Under the pieces are notes generated by a model. That model made no database searches. It had not been told where the DNA came from and saw nothing but the letters and a program-made list of their open reading frames with translations. The position numbers were made by a program, and so were the translations under genes. A stretch of 64,000 bases of DNA from Escarpia spicata (taxonomy: Eukaryota; Annelida; Polychaeta; Sabellida; Siboglinidae): contig OZ023213.1 in NCBI GenBank assembly GCA_963995525.1, positions 49,128,592 through 49,192,591 of the forward strand. Direction: 5' to 3'. Shown in pieces: positions 1 to 12,254 of the stretch (positions within the stretch are counted from its first letter, which is position 1; every line of letters begins with the position of its first letter).

Positions 1-590
1 GACAAAAATAGTGATGTCATCTATGCGGTCACGAGTGAGAATGGGGTATAGTTATTCTATGCTAATTGGGGCACATGCCATAACAGTATATATCATTGAA
101 TGCTATTATAATGATCAGCAGATAAAAACCTTCAATTTGACATATTACAAGTACATATTGAGACATATATGACTATACAATGACGATTGTGGTGTGGGTG
201 ATTAAATACACGCGACGTTGATGAGAAATACGATATTTCAGGGTACCATCCAATATAGGCTGGAAATGGGTAGTGAGACCCAACTTTTTTTTGTTACCAC
301 TTGAAATCATCTTCAAGAGACCCCAAAGCTTAAAAAAACATGGGTTGGTAGAGTTGTGGGGGGGGGGTGCACGAGGGGCATATCTGGCTCATGGCCTACT
401 ATATTATTTCGGCGATATTTGGTTAATAAAAATATAATAAATTACACCAAGTAACAAAAATGTCCGTAACATAATGGGATGCCATGATAGAAGACAGTCG
501 TGAAAGTAATATTTACCAAATGTTAGAAATTACACAACATCATTACACAAACACCATAACGCGTTCGCAGATACTCGTTGTTTGTTCAAA
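1..590. other. No recognisable gene; AT-rich intergenic DNA
   Basis: I see no coding similarity here. There are short A and G homopolymers near 285-370 and AT-rich sequence, and nothing that can be assigned to a family. Confidence 0.5.
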
Positions 591-663
591 ATGACGAAGG
601 TCGGAGAAACTGTGAAGCTCACGTCCATCGATAGGCCTTGGGGTGATAGTATAGAATTGTCAA
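591..663 (+). CDS. Possible first exon of an unidentified gene
   Basis: An ATG at 591 has A at -3 and opens a frame starting MTKVGETVKL. The frame stays open past 700 and meets a possible donor (GTAATG at 664) that would leave phase 1. That phase suits the candidate exon at 7680. I do not recognise the peptide, and the opposite strand is open too, so this could be chance. It is only a weak gene candidate. Confidence 0.15.
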
Positions 664-719
664 GTAATGTTCGTGTTGCTATTGCTACGGATTTACCAAA
701 TAAAAGGTTAGAATCTTTA

Positions 720-2480
720 TATGTACATATATATATATATGTATACATATATCCCCCTTTCTTCTTGTCAGTTTTATGTTAGTCCTGTTATATCCACACC
801 TGTCACATCGCCCTCTCTCTCTCCCGTCTCCTGCTATCTCCTCCTCAACTTCCCCGTCCATCTCTCTGAGAACTTTCTCATCATATGCTTTTCGTTCTTC
901 ACACTCCGACCTCTCCGCCTCCTTCATGGCTGCGAATCGCTATTACTTGCTTGTATATTGTCCACTGCCCTATCAGTGCTACCGCCATTTTTCAGTGGTA
1001 CAACCCACGTCTTAATTTCTCACTAACTCCAATACTAACATCTACAATCACCATTTTCACGTTAGTGGTTAAGTCAGAATGCGGTCTCAAAGTGGAAGAT
1101 TCTAATAAAATATCCGATATCCTGGAGGCTGACATGGCGAGAAGCTTGACCAACTAGCGCAGTTTTGCTCGATATTTATATGAATACGCCGGCACATGTA
1201 TTGGTTTCAGAAGCTGAAGTACACCTGTATACGTTTGAACAATAAGTGTAACGCCATACCCTGGACCATGCAGACATGGTGTTTTATAAGATACAGCGAG
1301 AAAGCTAATTCGGCGATTACACGCTCTGACAGTATCAATATATATATATATCTCACAATGTCTTTATATGTACTTAATATGTTCGTTGTTTCAAATCAAC
1401 CAACCATCCTCAACAAACGGACAACAACAAAATCAAAACAAATTGTAAACGTCTTATGTTAAAGAGCTTTCAGACACATATTTCCAGCTAGACTAAACTA
1501 AAATTTCTACAAGCTACACAATAATCGGATTTGTGTCTTAGTTCACGTCTTAACCAAAACAAAAAATAACTTTGTGTTCGCATGAAATGGAAACATGTAT
1601 CAATGCGAAAACCGTTAGTTGCATGTTTATCATATTAGACTGGTTTACATACTTGAGATCAAGGCGTATAATATTCCGCATTCGCTGTACGTCAGACGTT
1701 TACCCTGTGGTGGTGTTCTCTTAAATCGCAACCGTTGACGCTGTGTATCCGAACTACCGACTGGTGCACGACAACCTGTTCTTAGTGCCGTGCATATTAG
1801 ACCGTGAAGATAAGTGTACTTCATCTTTCTCGAGCCAGACGCGTGGTAGAAACATACAAACACTGGCATTTATCCGACGTAAAATATGGATGTGCGCTGA
1901 TATGACATAAGGCAATTATATGTCGTCCCATTTGCTGTGTTGGTCCACTGAATCGGTGACTTGCGGAGCTTCAAAGGGCATGACAATGAAGTGTCTGCCA
2001 TTACCTACCCGAGCAGTGACGACAGGTAATTACTGTTATTAGAGCTAGGTGTCTGCGTGAAGGCCCACGATGGAAACATGGAATACGAAGCGGGCAACAA
2101 ATGGTTCGATTGGCCGATATGCCAAGGGTGTCTACTTATAATCGAGCCTGCTTATGTATACGATTATGTTAACGGCTTGAACCTCGAGCGCCAAACTTCC
2201 AGGGATTAATTACAACCCTTAGAATAAGGCGTACGACCTACATATTTTCAAAATACCCCATGTATTCAAGATGGATGGTGCTAGGATAAAAAATGACAGG
2301 ACGTAGGCCTGAATGCTTGCACACATTGTGTAGTCGAATTGATTGCAAATGCATAATAAGGCAATTACGTGGTAACGTACGGTGAACGAAGCGGTGATTC
2401 GTCTTAAAACGGGCCAATTTTCGAACTGCCGATCCGGTATAAGACGATCGAAACACTGCCCGGTTCAAAACACTAGTATT
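720..2480. other. Non-coding stretch, nothing identified
   Basis: Contains a short TA-repeat tract near 721-750, a pyrimidine-rich stretch near 790-990 and another TA tract near 1338. ORFs are short, overlap on both strands and resemble no known family. Confidence 0.45.
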
Positions 2481-2586
2481 TTCATCCTAGGTTCAAAACG
2501 CTACTATGTTGTTGAAAACACACACTTGCACTCACTCGTTTAGGACACTCACACATAATGTAGCCTTCATTTAAAAGGAACATGTA

Positions 2587-2722
<136 letters not shown>

Positions 2723-2811
2723 AAATGTATTTATTTAGATCCATATACCCTATATGCATAATGAAATGTGGTTAAAGGACAGCAAAATCAAAAAGAAAGA
2801 TCATAAACAAA

Positions 2812-3108
2812 ATTATAACACAACAAGTACGATTTATAGGCCATATCATGAGAAAGAAAAAGTTAGAACATATAGTAACAACAGGATATATAGAAGGAAA
2901 AAGGTCCAGACGACGCCAGAGAATAAAAATAATAGATACTCTGTCAACATGGTGTGGAAGGAACAAAACAGATCTGCTACAAACTACAAATGACTGTGTG
3001 GTTTGGAAGGCCGTGATTGCAGTAGTATGTCGCGTGGCTTACGAGGGACCTAATGATTATGATCAAAGGAAAAGGAATTACGTCACTTCCGGGGCAAGGT
3101 CAATGTAA
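2812..3108 (+). mobile_element. LINE ORF2 C-terminal fragment
   Basis: The plus strand reads as the extreme C-terminus of an endonuclease/reverse-transcriptase LINE: a FIGHIMRKKKLE stretch followed by TGYIEGKRSRRRQR and a tail of about 40 residues. This block follows the RT domain in many invertebrate LINEs. No RT core is present, so it is a 5'-truncated relic. A related fragment lies on the minus strand at 21548-21807. Confidence 0.75.
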
Positions 3109-3109
3109 A

Positions 3110-3420
3110 ATATATAGGTCAAGGTCAAATATTATGCAATTGGCAAGTACCGCTCCCTGGCAGATAGGCCTTGAACTATAAGTGGCGAACTAAATATCCG
3201 TACTGCTTCAATTCGTGACTCTAATTTTTGTCAAATGTTGTCCCCCTGGCGAATAGGTGGTGAACTATGTAGGTCAAGGTCAAGTTCAAATATTTATGTC
3301 ATTTGCAAGTAGCGCCCCTGTCGGATAGGTCATAAACTATAAATAACGCCCCTGGTGGACAGTTAGCGAACTAAATACCAGCACTGATTCAATTCGTGAC
3401 TCTTATTTTTTTTCAAGAAT
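3110..3420 (+). repeat. Degenerate tandem duplication with GGTCAAGGTCAA motifs
   Basis: Two diverged copies of a block of about 150 bp follow each other. Each has GGTCAAGGTCAA, a GCAAGTA.CGC motif, AAACTATAA or GAACTAT, and TTCAATTCGTGACTCT. It looks like an old duplicated dispersed repeat. Confidence 0.6.
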
Positions 3421-3756
3421 GGGGACATCTAGTCAAAATTTCATAATGCTTTTTTACTTTGAACTTGATGTTTTCCTGAATGTGTTATATCTTACGTGTG
3501 TAAAATGATGCATGGCAAGATAACTATTGTAGAAGTTCTAGGCTGGTGCATCAATTTACGTCATTAACTGAAAAATGTTGTTTGTGATGGTGGACATGAA
3601 AGTTCTTTGAATTTGACATTTTGGCACCATTCAAGAAGCTCCCCATTCATTGTAATGATATTTTGCTGATTTTTGTTTAGAATATGGACACTTTTGTAAA
3701 ATTTTCCTAGTGCTTTAGTTCTTTTCAGTTTTGATTTTATGTCCACGTTTCTGCCC

Positions 3757-5645
3757 TCAGTCTATTTCTCGTGTTTTTCGTTTTGCAACTTTGAGTTGTA
3801 TGTTGTTCCAACAGTTGACAAACGTCTTGCTGAAACATTCTTGTGATTTGTCTTGCAAGCATGGAGGGCAGAAACACGTAAAATTCCTTGTAGCCAACGT
3901 GTTATTTCCCATGCGCTTGATGCTGTGAAGCTGGCGTGTTCCTGGAACGCTCATCACAGCTGATGACGGAATTGATCTGTCAATCTGCTCTGTTGTGATC
4001 AGCGTGAAGGAACGCTTGGTGTGGCAGCATTGGTCTGAAGGAGAATCGGGCAATAGCAAAGTGTAGTTATCATAGCAGTGCTGGTGCATTGCTGCAGCAC
4101 TTTGTACAATGCATTCACCCGCATGAATGTCATCATCAAATGCCCTCTTGATGACGCCTACACAAGCATCACATGCACTTTTGCCATGTCTTGAACCAAA
4201 ATAACATTTCTCAATGGGAATGTTGCTGCACGCATTTGAGAGGTGAAAGAATGGGAGTTTTGATTTCTACTGAGCTGCACACCCATCTAAAAAGACAACC
4301 ATCTTCTCAACCTTATCCATCACAGACAGAAGGTGGTCTGTCGTCTTGTCAAAGATCGTCTTTACCATACTGGCATCATGGCACAAGTCATCTGATAAAA
4401 ATATCAGATAGTCCGTTACAGTTGCAAAGCAATTAGGGCAATTGTAATACAGCACTGTGGGATGCACGGTCACTTGACTGTAACCCCAATGGGCTGACTG
4501 CACTTCATCCTGATACTTGCAAAGAATGTTCTCTGCAAAATCACAGACAGCCACCGCCCACATCTTGGGGATTGCCGACAGGAGCGTCCTGAACTGGCCA
4601 AACTGCCACCTGAAGACGAAGAAATGTTTTGAGAATAGTTCCATCCTTTGATACTAGTTCTCTCCTCTTGCCACGATCAGATTTCACTATTTCCCAAATT
4701 TTCCATCTCACAACTCAATTGTGAAAGGATTGGATCTCTTGCAGCTTGACTTAAGCTTGCTTGGACCGCAGATTGGGTACTTCCGATCCAAACAAGACTG
4801 CTTTGGCTCCTAGCAGAGGTTTTTTTTCTGACAGTGCATCTCTTCCATTAATTGGTTCCCTCGAGTGACGATTGAGCGTGTCCACTTTGAGGTCTACATT
4901 CGTGCAGATCTCACAAAGGCACTGCCTGGAGGTCTGCTTCCTGGACGTGAGGACACTGGTGGGCAAGTGGCGGTATAGACTACGAAGGGACAACCTATGT
5001 TGAGGATGCTTTTATTGAAAGTCTTTGTGGATTCTTTTCATTCTTTTTGGGAGGATTTTTTTGCATCAAAGTCTTTTTGGACACAGATCTTTTTCCAGGC
5101 ATGTTCACAGACACTTCTTGCAAAAACGAGATGGCTGCTCTACTCGCAGGTGTTTGCTTTCTTTTGTACAATTCCTTTTCAGGCCGTTTCTTAGTTGGAG
5201 AGATAATGTCAAGCATCAGTTTTCTAGTTACTAAAGCTTTTTTGTTTCGTTGTCTTTTGACTTTACCAAGTTCTTTACAGAAGGACGTTTTTAATTTTCG
5301 TGGGCAAGGGGAAACTCCTGAGTTCTTTTTGTTTGGGGTTGTCTTTGTCTTCCTGAGTAGACTAGACACTAATGCACTGTATACGGAACATTTGCTACTC
5401 TTCTGAGTGAGAAGGCGTTTTTTCATTCTGTAGATAGCCTTTTTCCGTGCTTCCTTCCCAGAAGATGGAGGGGTCACATTGACATACTGCGATGCACTAT
5501 ATATGTCTGCTGGATGAAGTTGTTCTGCCTCTGATGCAGGTGGCAGTGGCATAAAAACAGTCTGTTGCAGCGTCTCAACACTTAGTGGTGGTGGCAGCAT
5601 CTCTACACTAGGTGGTGGCGGGGTCTCAACACGCTGTCTTGGCAT
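3757..5645 (-). mobile_element. Decayed unclassified element encoding a CDFAEN-type protein
   Basis: Several minus-strand ORFs in order look like pieces of one protein. At 5645-4995 is a proline-rich then very basic N-terminal part of about 216 aa. At 4993-4751 is a Cys-containing piece with RQCLCEICTNVDLKV. At 4644-4267 is a conserved-looking core with VCDFAEN, DEVQSAHWGYSQVTVHP, LSDDLCHD and FLDGCAAQ. At 4089-3757 is a tail. From memory, the CDFAEN...DEVQSAHW...SDD.xHD...DGCAAQ pattern belongs to a multi-copy family in molluscs, cnidarians and fish that behaves like a transposon gene. The spaced acidic residues would suit an RNase-H-like nuclease, but that is inference. Frames are broken between the pieces. 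No TIRs were identified. Confidence 0.5.
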
Positions 5646-5649
5646 CTTT

Positions 5650-6480
5650 TCTTTCTGAATGTAGTATGCAGTACACTTCTCTCCGTGACGTCGCTATTAC
5701 TATTAATTCTGGTCGGTTGTGACGTTTTTGGTCGATTGTGACAACTAACAATTATCGGACATGACAGCAAAACTTACCCGGCCTTCTCGGCGGCGCCATT
5801 GCACGAAGCCCAACCAATGTAGTAAATCATGTGACTGCTTCAGGCCAATCACTGCTTAATCTGTGGCGCCGTAAGGGCTTTTGCATATCTGATATCGGCG
5901 ATTAGTCGTTCGTGACGATCGGACATTAATTTCACGTATCAACAAAATGATCGTCTTACAGTATTTTATATTACACTAGAACGCCCGACATGTTAATTTA
6001 TGAAAAAGAACTAGTTTTTGACGTGTTCTGAGATAAAACACGGGATCACCGCGCGAGCATTTGTCAACAAACATCGGCTTTTGTGTAACATGGTCGGCGG
6101 ACATTAAGCGTCACAAACGACGGTCAATGTTATCGATCAAATTCACTTTATAAAAATTAGTTCTTTTTACGTAATTTCTAAGTAAGTAGATGTTCTGTTC
6201 CATGTGTTATCGAAACCATAACCGATGGTTAATGTTAGTGCTGTGAGTTTTGTTCACGGGACGTCGAAAGTGAGTCACCGTCAGTTGTCCCCTTTTCCAG
6301 ATTCTCAAATTTGCGCCGTTTTCAACTTCTCCTGAGATTTTAACGCAGTTTGTTGTAACTGAATAACACCATTTTTTCATATGTATGTCTTTATTGTATT
6401 TTAAGAACATTACACACACAAAAAAACATATATTTTGTAACAAAATCATTTTTATTTGGGATGCAAACCAATCGGGGGTT
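5650..6480. other. Non-coding, nothing identified
   Basis: Low-complexity-free intergenic DNA with scattered GTGACGTT/GTCGATTGTGAC-like motifs. No coding similarity seen. Confidence 0.4.
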
Positions 6481-6499
6481 CGCTCCACTACCTTTTGTC

Positions 6500-6885
6500 A
6501 CAGGCTCATATACCTGCAATTCGTTCAACACACTGTAATATATATATAGGTCCAACAGATGACAATAGACTAGACTACGACTGAGACTATGGATGAGACA
6601 ACGTACGAGACAACGGATGATATATCGCACGAGACCACGGAAGAGACATCGCATGAGACTACGGACGAGACAACAGACGAGAAAACGTATGAGATAACAG
6701 ACGACAACAGACAAGACTACGACAGTGATTACGCCTGAGACAACGTACGAGACAACGGACGATACAACAGACGAGACATTTACAAATCTACCGGGCTGAA
6801 ACGCTAAAATGAGGAGGAGGAGGAGGAGGAGGAGGCGGAGGCGGAGGCGGAGGGGATATATTTGCAATTCAGTCAACACCCTGTA

Positions 6886-6923
<38 letters not shown>

Positions 6924-7010
6924 AACCGATGAGATAACAGACGAAAACAGACGAGACTACAACTGAGACTATGGGTGAGACAACGTACGACACAATGGAC
7001 GAAACAACAA
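6500..7010. repeat. Degenerate GACGAGACAACG-type repeats with TA tracts, internally duplicated
   Basis: Two blocks (about 6515-6790 and 6860-7005) share the order AATTC.GT.CAACAC..TGTAATAT, TA repeats, GTCCAAC.GATGA, then iterations of GACGAGACAACG. A GGAGGAGGAGGCGG purine tract sits between them at 6810-6853. The Val/Ser-rich minus-strand ORF is a by-product. Confidence 0.7.
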
Positions 7011-7020
7011 TCAAGCTTAC

Positions 7021-7312
7021 GGAATGGATACGTACAACAAGAAGACATGCTGACTACGCTCAAGACTCTCCTAAAAGCAACTAATCCTAAGGACAGGATA
7101 CGTACAACAAGAAGGCATGCTGACTACGCTCAAGACTCTCCTAAAAGCAACTAATCCTAAGGACAGGATACGTACAACAAGAAGGCATGCTGACTACGCT
7201 CAAGACTCTCCTAAAAGCAACTAATCCTAAGGACTGGATACGCACAATAAGAAGGCATGCTGACTAAGCTCAAGACTCTCCTAACAAGCAACTAATCCTA
7301 AGGACTGGATAT
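7021..7312 (-). repeat. 71-bp satellite, four copies
   Basis: Four near-identical units of 70-71 bp containing GATACGTACAACAAGAAG, GCATGCTGACTA and CTAATCCTAAGGAC. The same family forms the larger array at 43957-44673 in the opposite orientation. The variant position CTACGC/CTAAGC separates this group from the other array. Confidence 0.95.
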
Positions 7313-7349
7313 GTATACATAACATATAATATGCTATTACACACATAAA

Positions 7350-7435
7350 GTATGCTATATATATATATACATGTATATATATATGTGTATATATATATAT
7401 ATGTATGTATATATGTATATATATATATATATATT
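7350..7435. repeat. TA-rich microsatellite
   Basis: Alternating TA/TG dinucleotides following the 71-bp satellite. Confidence 0.85.
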
Positions 7436-7679
7436 GTTATTGTTTTATATAGTGCAACAGCCCAACAGAGTTATTCCGATATGCAGACATTATTGCACTA
7501 TTTCGTTGTGGAAATTCGTTGAGTTGTACACATGGTATGTTTTATGTTTTAGTTTATAACGAATAACTCGCTTTTACTAATACATCACGTGACTAAAAGC
7601 AACCGTTAGTTCCTTAGGACAATTGCGTCGTGATATAACCGCATAAACCCGTGTGATCTATAAACTGTTTACTTTACAG

Positions 7680-7849
7680 GTGTAAGACGGACATCAATAA
7701 ATAACGACGCTTCCACAAGTTCCGAAATAAGCGAAGAATCGGATCCTGCTTCTACTTGTCACGGGCAATGTCAACGATACCTGAACGCAATCTTCCCAGC
7801 GGGAATCGTGTCCCCTCTGGTTGGTTTACTCCAATTAACGTGGGCTGTA
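7680..7849 (+). CDS. Possible internal exon of an unidentified gene
   Basis: A tract ending TTTACAG precedes a 170-nt open stretch that ends at a strong donor (GTAAGT at 7850). Read in phase 1 it encodes an acidic Ser-rich segment, then CHGQC, then a hydrophobic run (AIFPAGIVSPLVGLLQLTWAV) that could be a membrane helix. I do not recognise it. It is phase-compatible with the candidate exon at 591-663, but no later exon fits clearly, so this stays tentative. Confidence 0.25.
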
Positions 7850-8129
7850 GTAAGTGACATATTGTTCTTTTGTTATGAATTAATTAATTACATAGGAACA
7901 AAAGTAAGAAATGTCGTAATGTTGACACGTTTAATGGATATGTCAATATCCCATATGATCTTACGTTATGTATGAACATGATTCGTGAGCATTTCATTTA
8001 TAATTCGGGTTTTTTTTTATTAGTGCAATCATTATGAATGTGTTGCATATTATGGAGTATTTTTTAAAAAGTGAACAGGACTAATTGTAATGGAAAAGCT
8101 GTGTTGATCTGATTAACTGTAACATAACG

Positions 8130-8168
8130 TCGCGTGCGCGCGTGCGTATGTGTTTGTGTGTGTGTGGT

Positions 8169-8199
<31 letters not shown>

Positions 8200-8300
8200 C
8201 GTGCGTGCGTGTGAGTGTGTTTGTCTATGTGTGTGCGTGCGTGTGTGTTTGTGTGTATGTGTGTGTGTATCTGCATGCGTGTGTGTCTGCGTGTGTGTAT
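8130..8300. repeat. (GT)n-rich microsatellite
   Basis: About 170 bp of GT/GC/GTTT alternation. The His-Thr ORF on the minus strand is a by-product. Confidence 0.95.
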
Positions 8301-8697
8301 GTACTGGAAAGCATCTAACATAGGCGTTTAAATTTCTTTATTAAGGTACTGACGAATATTCCAAGATATGTATGGGACCTATTTCGATAATGATGGTAAG
8401 GCACCTAGATGATCGACCCTGTTCAACTTGACGGTACTGTGCTCGCAGTCAGTGCGAGTAGACGATATGTCATAATTAATTATGTTAATATATTGGAATG
8501 TGAAGGTGCATTGTTTTTGGATGACAAAAGAGGGGAAACTGAGTTATCTTAGAAATGTCACAAATAGCAGTTGACCTCCAGTTATTATTGACATATATGT
8601 TTGGATGTTATGTGTATACTAACATACTATAAAAAAACAATTGAAAAATTGCATATACTAACAACTAAATTGGAAAACATATATTACTACCCGCTCC

Positions 8698-8794
8698 AAA
8701 TTTGGGCCCGTTACCGTCGCGGGCCAAGAGTAAGCGGAGAATCTTGGCACATGATAGGGCCTACTCTTGGTACGCGACACCGGGCCCCAAACGG
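8698..8794. repeat. Imperfect inverted repeat (hairpin) of about 95 bp
   Basis: The left arm begins TTTGGGCCCG and continues CCAAGAGTAAG. The right arm contains CTACTCTTGG and ends CGGGCCCCAAA. The arms pair over roughly 35 bp each around a short centre. It could be a small MITE or a structured RNA. No flanking gene suggests a function. Confidence 0.65.
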
Positions 8795-9009
8795 TTTTGA
8801 AGCCTTAGCCTAGAGCTAGCAATGTCAATACAGTGTTTTGATATATTTCACACAGTAGGAGTTCAGATTGTTTGCATGTTTATGTCGATAGTATTAATGT
8901 ATTTGTGCGTCTTCAGTATCATGCACACTGACGAAGCTTTTCAGACAGTGGCCAAGGTATGTGAACTGATCAACAATCTGAATCTGGGTTGTCATTTTAA
9001 ATAATGCAA

Positions 9010-9560
9010 CATTAGCCGAAGATTTGGACAACCGCCTTGCCAAAGCCACCAGCTCTCATTCGTTCGCCTGCAGAAATGTGTACATGCAAAACCACTCGCT
9101 GAGTCTGTCAACCAAGACACATAATTATTTATATAGAAGGTTGTCGTCGTCACTACCTTTCTGTATGGGGCTGAGACGTAGGTCATCTGGAGAAAGCAAG
9201 TTTAACTGCTTGAACGGTTCCCTCAGCGATGTCTGCACTCTATCATGAGAATCCATTGGTAGAACTATGTCTCCAATAAAAGGTACTGAAAATGACAAAC
9301 CACCAGGGCATCGAAGTCATGTTGATGCTCAGGTAGCTCCGCTGGGCAGGCCACATCTCGCGCATGGACGACACGACACTGCTACAAGCTATATTGTATG
9401 GTGAGTTTCATCAGGGCAAGCGAGAACGAGGGGCACCCCGCAGTCGCATACAAGGACCAGCTGAAACGACAACTCACCCTGACAAATATTGACCACAAAG
9501 ATGGGGAACAGCTAGCAGCAGCAGTCAGATACAACTGAACAGCGACTACCAGGTGAGCAG
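9010..9560 (+). pseudogene. Decayed LINE RT C-terminal fragment
   Basis: Frame-shifted pieces read KVVVVTTFLYGAET, then RWAGHISRMDD, then ILYGEFHQGKRERGAP. This is the conserved C-terminal region after the RT domain of RTE/CR1-like LINEs. Stops and frame changes separate the pieces, so it is a relic. It directly precedes the pogo-like transposase and is not part of it. Confidence 0.75.
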
Positions 9561-9630
9561 ATCAGGACTTTGAGCATTCTAAAAGAGAAGCAGATGAGGA
9601 GGCATTGAAGATAGTATCGCCAACCATGCA

Positions 9631-11159
9631 ATGGACATGCAGCAAAGGTTCTACGGGTTAACAACTACCGAACTGCGACAAATGGCCTTCCAAGTGGCTG
9701 AGTACAAAGGCGTCGCACACCCCTTTGATCAAACCAAAAAGATGGCTGGTCGACACTGGCTAGCTGGATTTCTTTCCAGAAACGGAACACTCTCTATTGG
9801 GGAACCGGAAGCGACGAGTATAAATCGGGCAGTGGGATTCAATAAGGCACAAGTCGAAAATTTTTTCGAGATATGGAGGTCGCTTCTTGAGGGCATTGGG
9901 CCAATAGATGGTGACAGAATCTGGAACATGGACGAGAGCGGCTTAACGGTTGTGCACAAACCTGGGAGAATCGTCGCGAAAAAGGTCAGAAACAGGTTGG
10001 AAAAGTGACGAGTGGCGAAAAGGGGAAAACTGTCACTATCATATGCAGCATGAGTGCAAGTGGGCGTTATCTCGCACCATTTATGATCTACCCGAGGAAG
10101 AAGAAGAAAATTAACGAGCACTTGCTCGTTGGCTGTCCACCTGGTACAGTGGGAGTGGTGACAGACAGTGGCTAGACAGACAGCAAAGTCTTCGTGTAAT
10201 TGTTGAATCACTTTGTCGATGTGGTCAAACCGAAGCCTGCCAAAAAGGTCGTACTCTTTGTTGACGGACACATCAGCCACAAGTCGCTCGAAGCAGTGAA
10301 ACTCGCCAGGGCGAATGGCGTCGAGCTCATCTCCTTTCCACCGCACACTACTCATCGACTCCAGCGGCTCGACAAGTGCTACAGACAGGCATGCGACTCT
10401 TGCTAGCAACGCTGGAAAACGAAACACCTTCTATAACATCGCGGCCCTCTTTGGAGCAGCGTACACAAGGACTTGCACGATCGACAAAGCCGTGTCAGGG
10501 TTCTCCAGTTGTGGACTGTGGCCATTCAACCTTGCAGTGTTTAGAGATGCAGATTTTGCTCCATCGTTGATGACGGACAGCGAACAGGCAGCCCCAGCAA
10601 ACAGCGCCCCGCCGGCTGTAACTGCTCCTAGTGAAATTGTCGCGTCTGAGCCTCTTCCCAGGAGCGCCCATGTTGAAGCGACTAACCTCTCCGAACGCGC
10701 GACGCTGCTTGACGCAGTTGCCTCCACATCGACTGGCCGCATTACACCAATGACGCCTATAAACACGTTCATTCACGGCATATCACCACTCCCCAAGGCT
10801 GGGCCCCGGCTGAGTAAACGACGCTCTAAGTCTGCAGAACACCTCACGTCATCGCCATACAAGGATAATCTGCGAGAAAAGCATCAGCAACTGAACGAGA
10901 AGCTTGATAGGCAAGCCAATAAGCAGACATGCAAGAAATCCAACAAGCGCGACCTGCACAAGGGCAAAGAACGACCACTGTCAAGCACGTGCGTAAAGTT
11001 GGTGCGACCCCTACGAATGAAGAATACAGGTGCATCTATTGCAGTGAGCTCTATACCACGCCACCAACAGAAGATTGGCTGCAATGTCCATTGTGCCGCC
11101 AATGGTACCATGAAAAGTGTGGAAACGAGAAATCCGCATGCGACCTTTGCATGCAGTAG
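9631..11159 (+). pseudogene. Pogo-like (CENP-B/Jerky type) DDE transposase pseudogene with C-terminal zinc finger
   Basis: The first frame (9631-10008) gives a Tc5/CENP-B-type HTH region followed by the start of the DDE_1 domain, RIWNMDESGLT, with the first catalytic Asp. A frame change near 9990 continues with GKTVTIICSMSASGRYLAPF and FVDGHISH (second Asp), then HTTHRLQRLD (probable third acidic site). A further change near 10380 gives LFGAAYTR and GFSSCGLWPFN, typical of pogo C-termini, and a Ser/Pro/Ala-rich tail. A last frame (10929-11159) holds a small Cys/His finger, CIYCSELY...WLQCPLC...CDLC. At least three frameshifts plus internal stops show it is dead. I did not identify TIRs. Confidence 0.85.
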
Positions 11160-11199
11160 TCGCAGAATGGTTGACTGGAGACTATCAGTGTAGGTTAAC

Positions 11200-12250
11200 A
11201 ATCAGCAGTGAGTCAATTGTGGCTAGACTGTAGGCCTAATAGTAATTTGTTATTGTTATAATAGGCCTAATTATGTTCTATATATCGTACAATAATGTAA
11301 TTATAATTTTTGACATAAATGGACTGAACAGAAGTTACCACTCCGTAATGTCATACGTAATTGTTTTCACCAGCATGCAACAATAAACGTTTAGCCTAGT
11401 CTACATTTCAGTTGGATTGCATATGCGACTGATAGCATTTGGTGACCATGACACAGGAGGTGCGCTTTGGGGAGAGGCGGTGGGGCGCTTTGGGGGCACG
11501 CGTCCCATTTTTTTATTTTTACTTTATGCAATATTCTTTTATAACAATTATGACGTTTACTGTATATATATAATTATGAATTAATGTACCCGCATATAAA
11601 TCGATTTTGTGACAAATACTAATGCCTAGGCGGTGCGCTTTGGGGACTTTCCCCTACGTATCAGGCTTAATTATCGAAAATACAAATTGCATATCATATC
11701 GTTGTTGCAAGTATAGCCAAACTAGACGACCACTTTTCTGCCAGTTTCAAAAAGACTTCGCTCGAAGGAAGGCCGCGATATTGCAGCCACTGTATTAACT
11801 ATGTATTCGAGTATCTTAATTTCTACATTTGCGGGATACAGTTTCGCCACAGGGATGTCATATTTGGATAGCTTATTTTTTAAAGGCGCGGTGCCGTTAT
11901 TTTTACTGTTGTACGACGCATTTCTTTGACCGTGCATTCGGCGTAAACATAAAATGATACCATGCAGATGTGACGCGTTACTGCATGCCTCAATGCTGGC
12001 GAGTGCTGTAGATTCACCACATTCTGACGACAGTGTCAGTGATTATTTATGTTATAAAATAACGTTAAACGCAAAATACGCCGCCGATCTTGCAATTGTG
12101 CCAATTTTTGTATCTTTAGTAATTCAGTAACACTTATTTCGTAAGAATATTGTGATTTTGTCCATAATGCTGCAAGTCTCTTTAGGAATGAGTGGAAGAG
12201 GATGTCACCAAAATCAAAGCAAAATGTATTTTGTACCCGGGGCGGAGCGC
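11200..12250. other. Pogo 3' flank and SLX1 upstream region
   Basis: AT-rich sequence with two GGTGCGCTTTGGGGA motifs near 11460 and 11635. No supported gene. The SLX1 promoter is expected at the right end, but no core element can be assigned by eye. Confidence 0.4.
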
Positions 12251-12254
12251 CACC

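Noticed and set aside
3115..3290. GGTCAAGGTCAA as nuclear receptor sites
   Set aside because: The motif sits in a duplicated repeat with no gene nearby, so a regulatory claim is unsupported.
8926..8956. Short exon between TCTTCAG and GTATGT continuing the 7680 candidate
   Set aside because: The phase does not connect with the donor at 7850 without a stop, and the peptide is too short to recognise.
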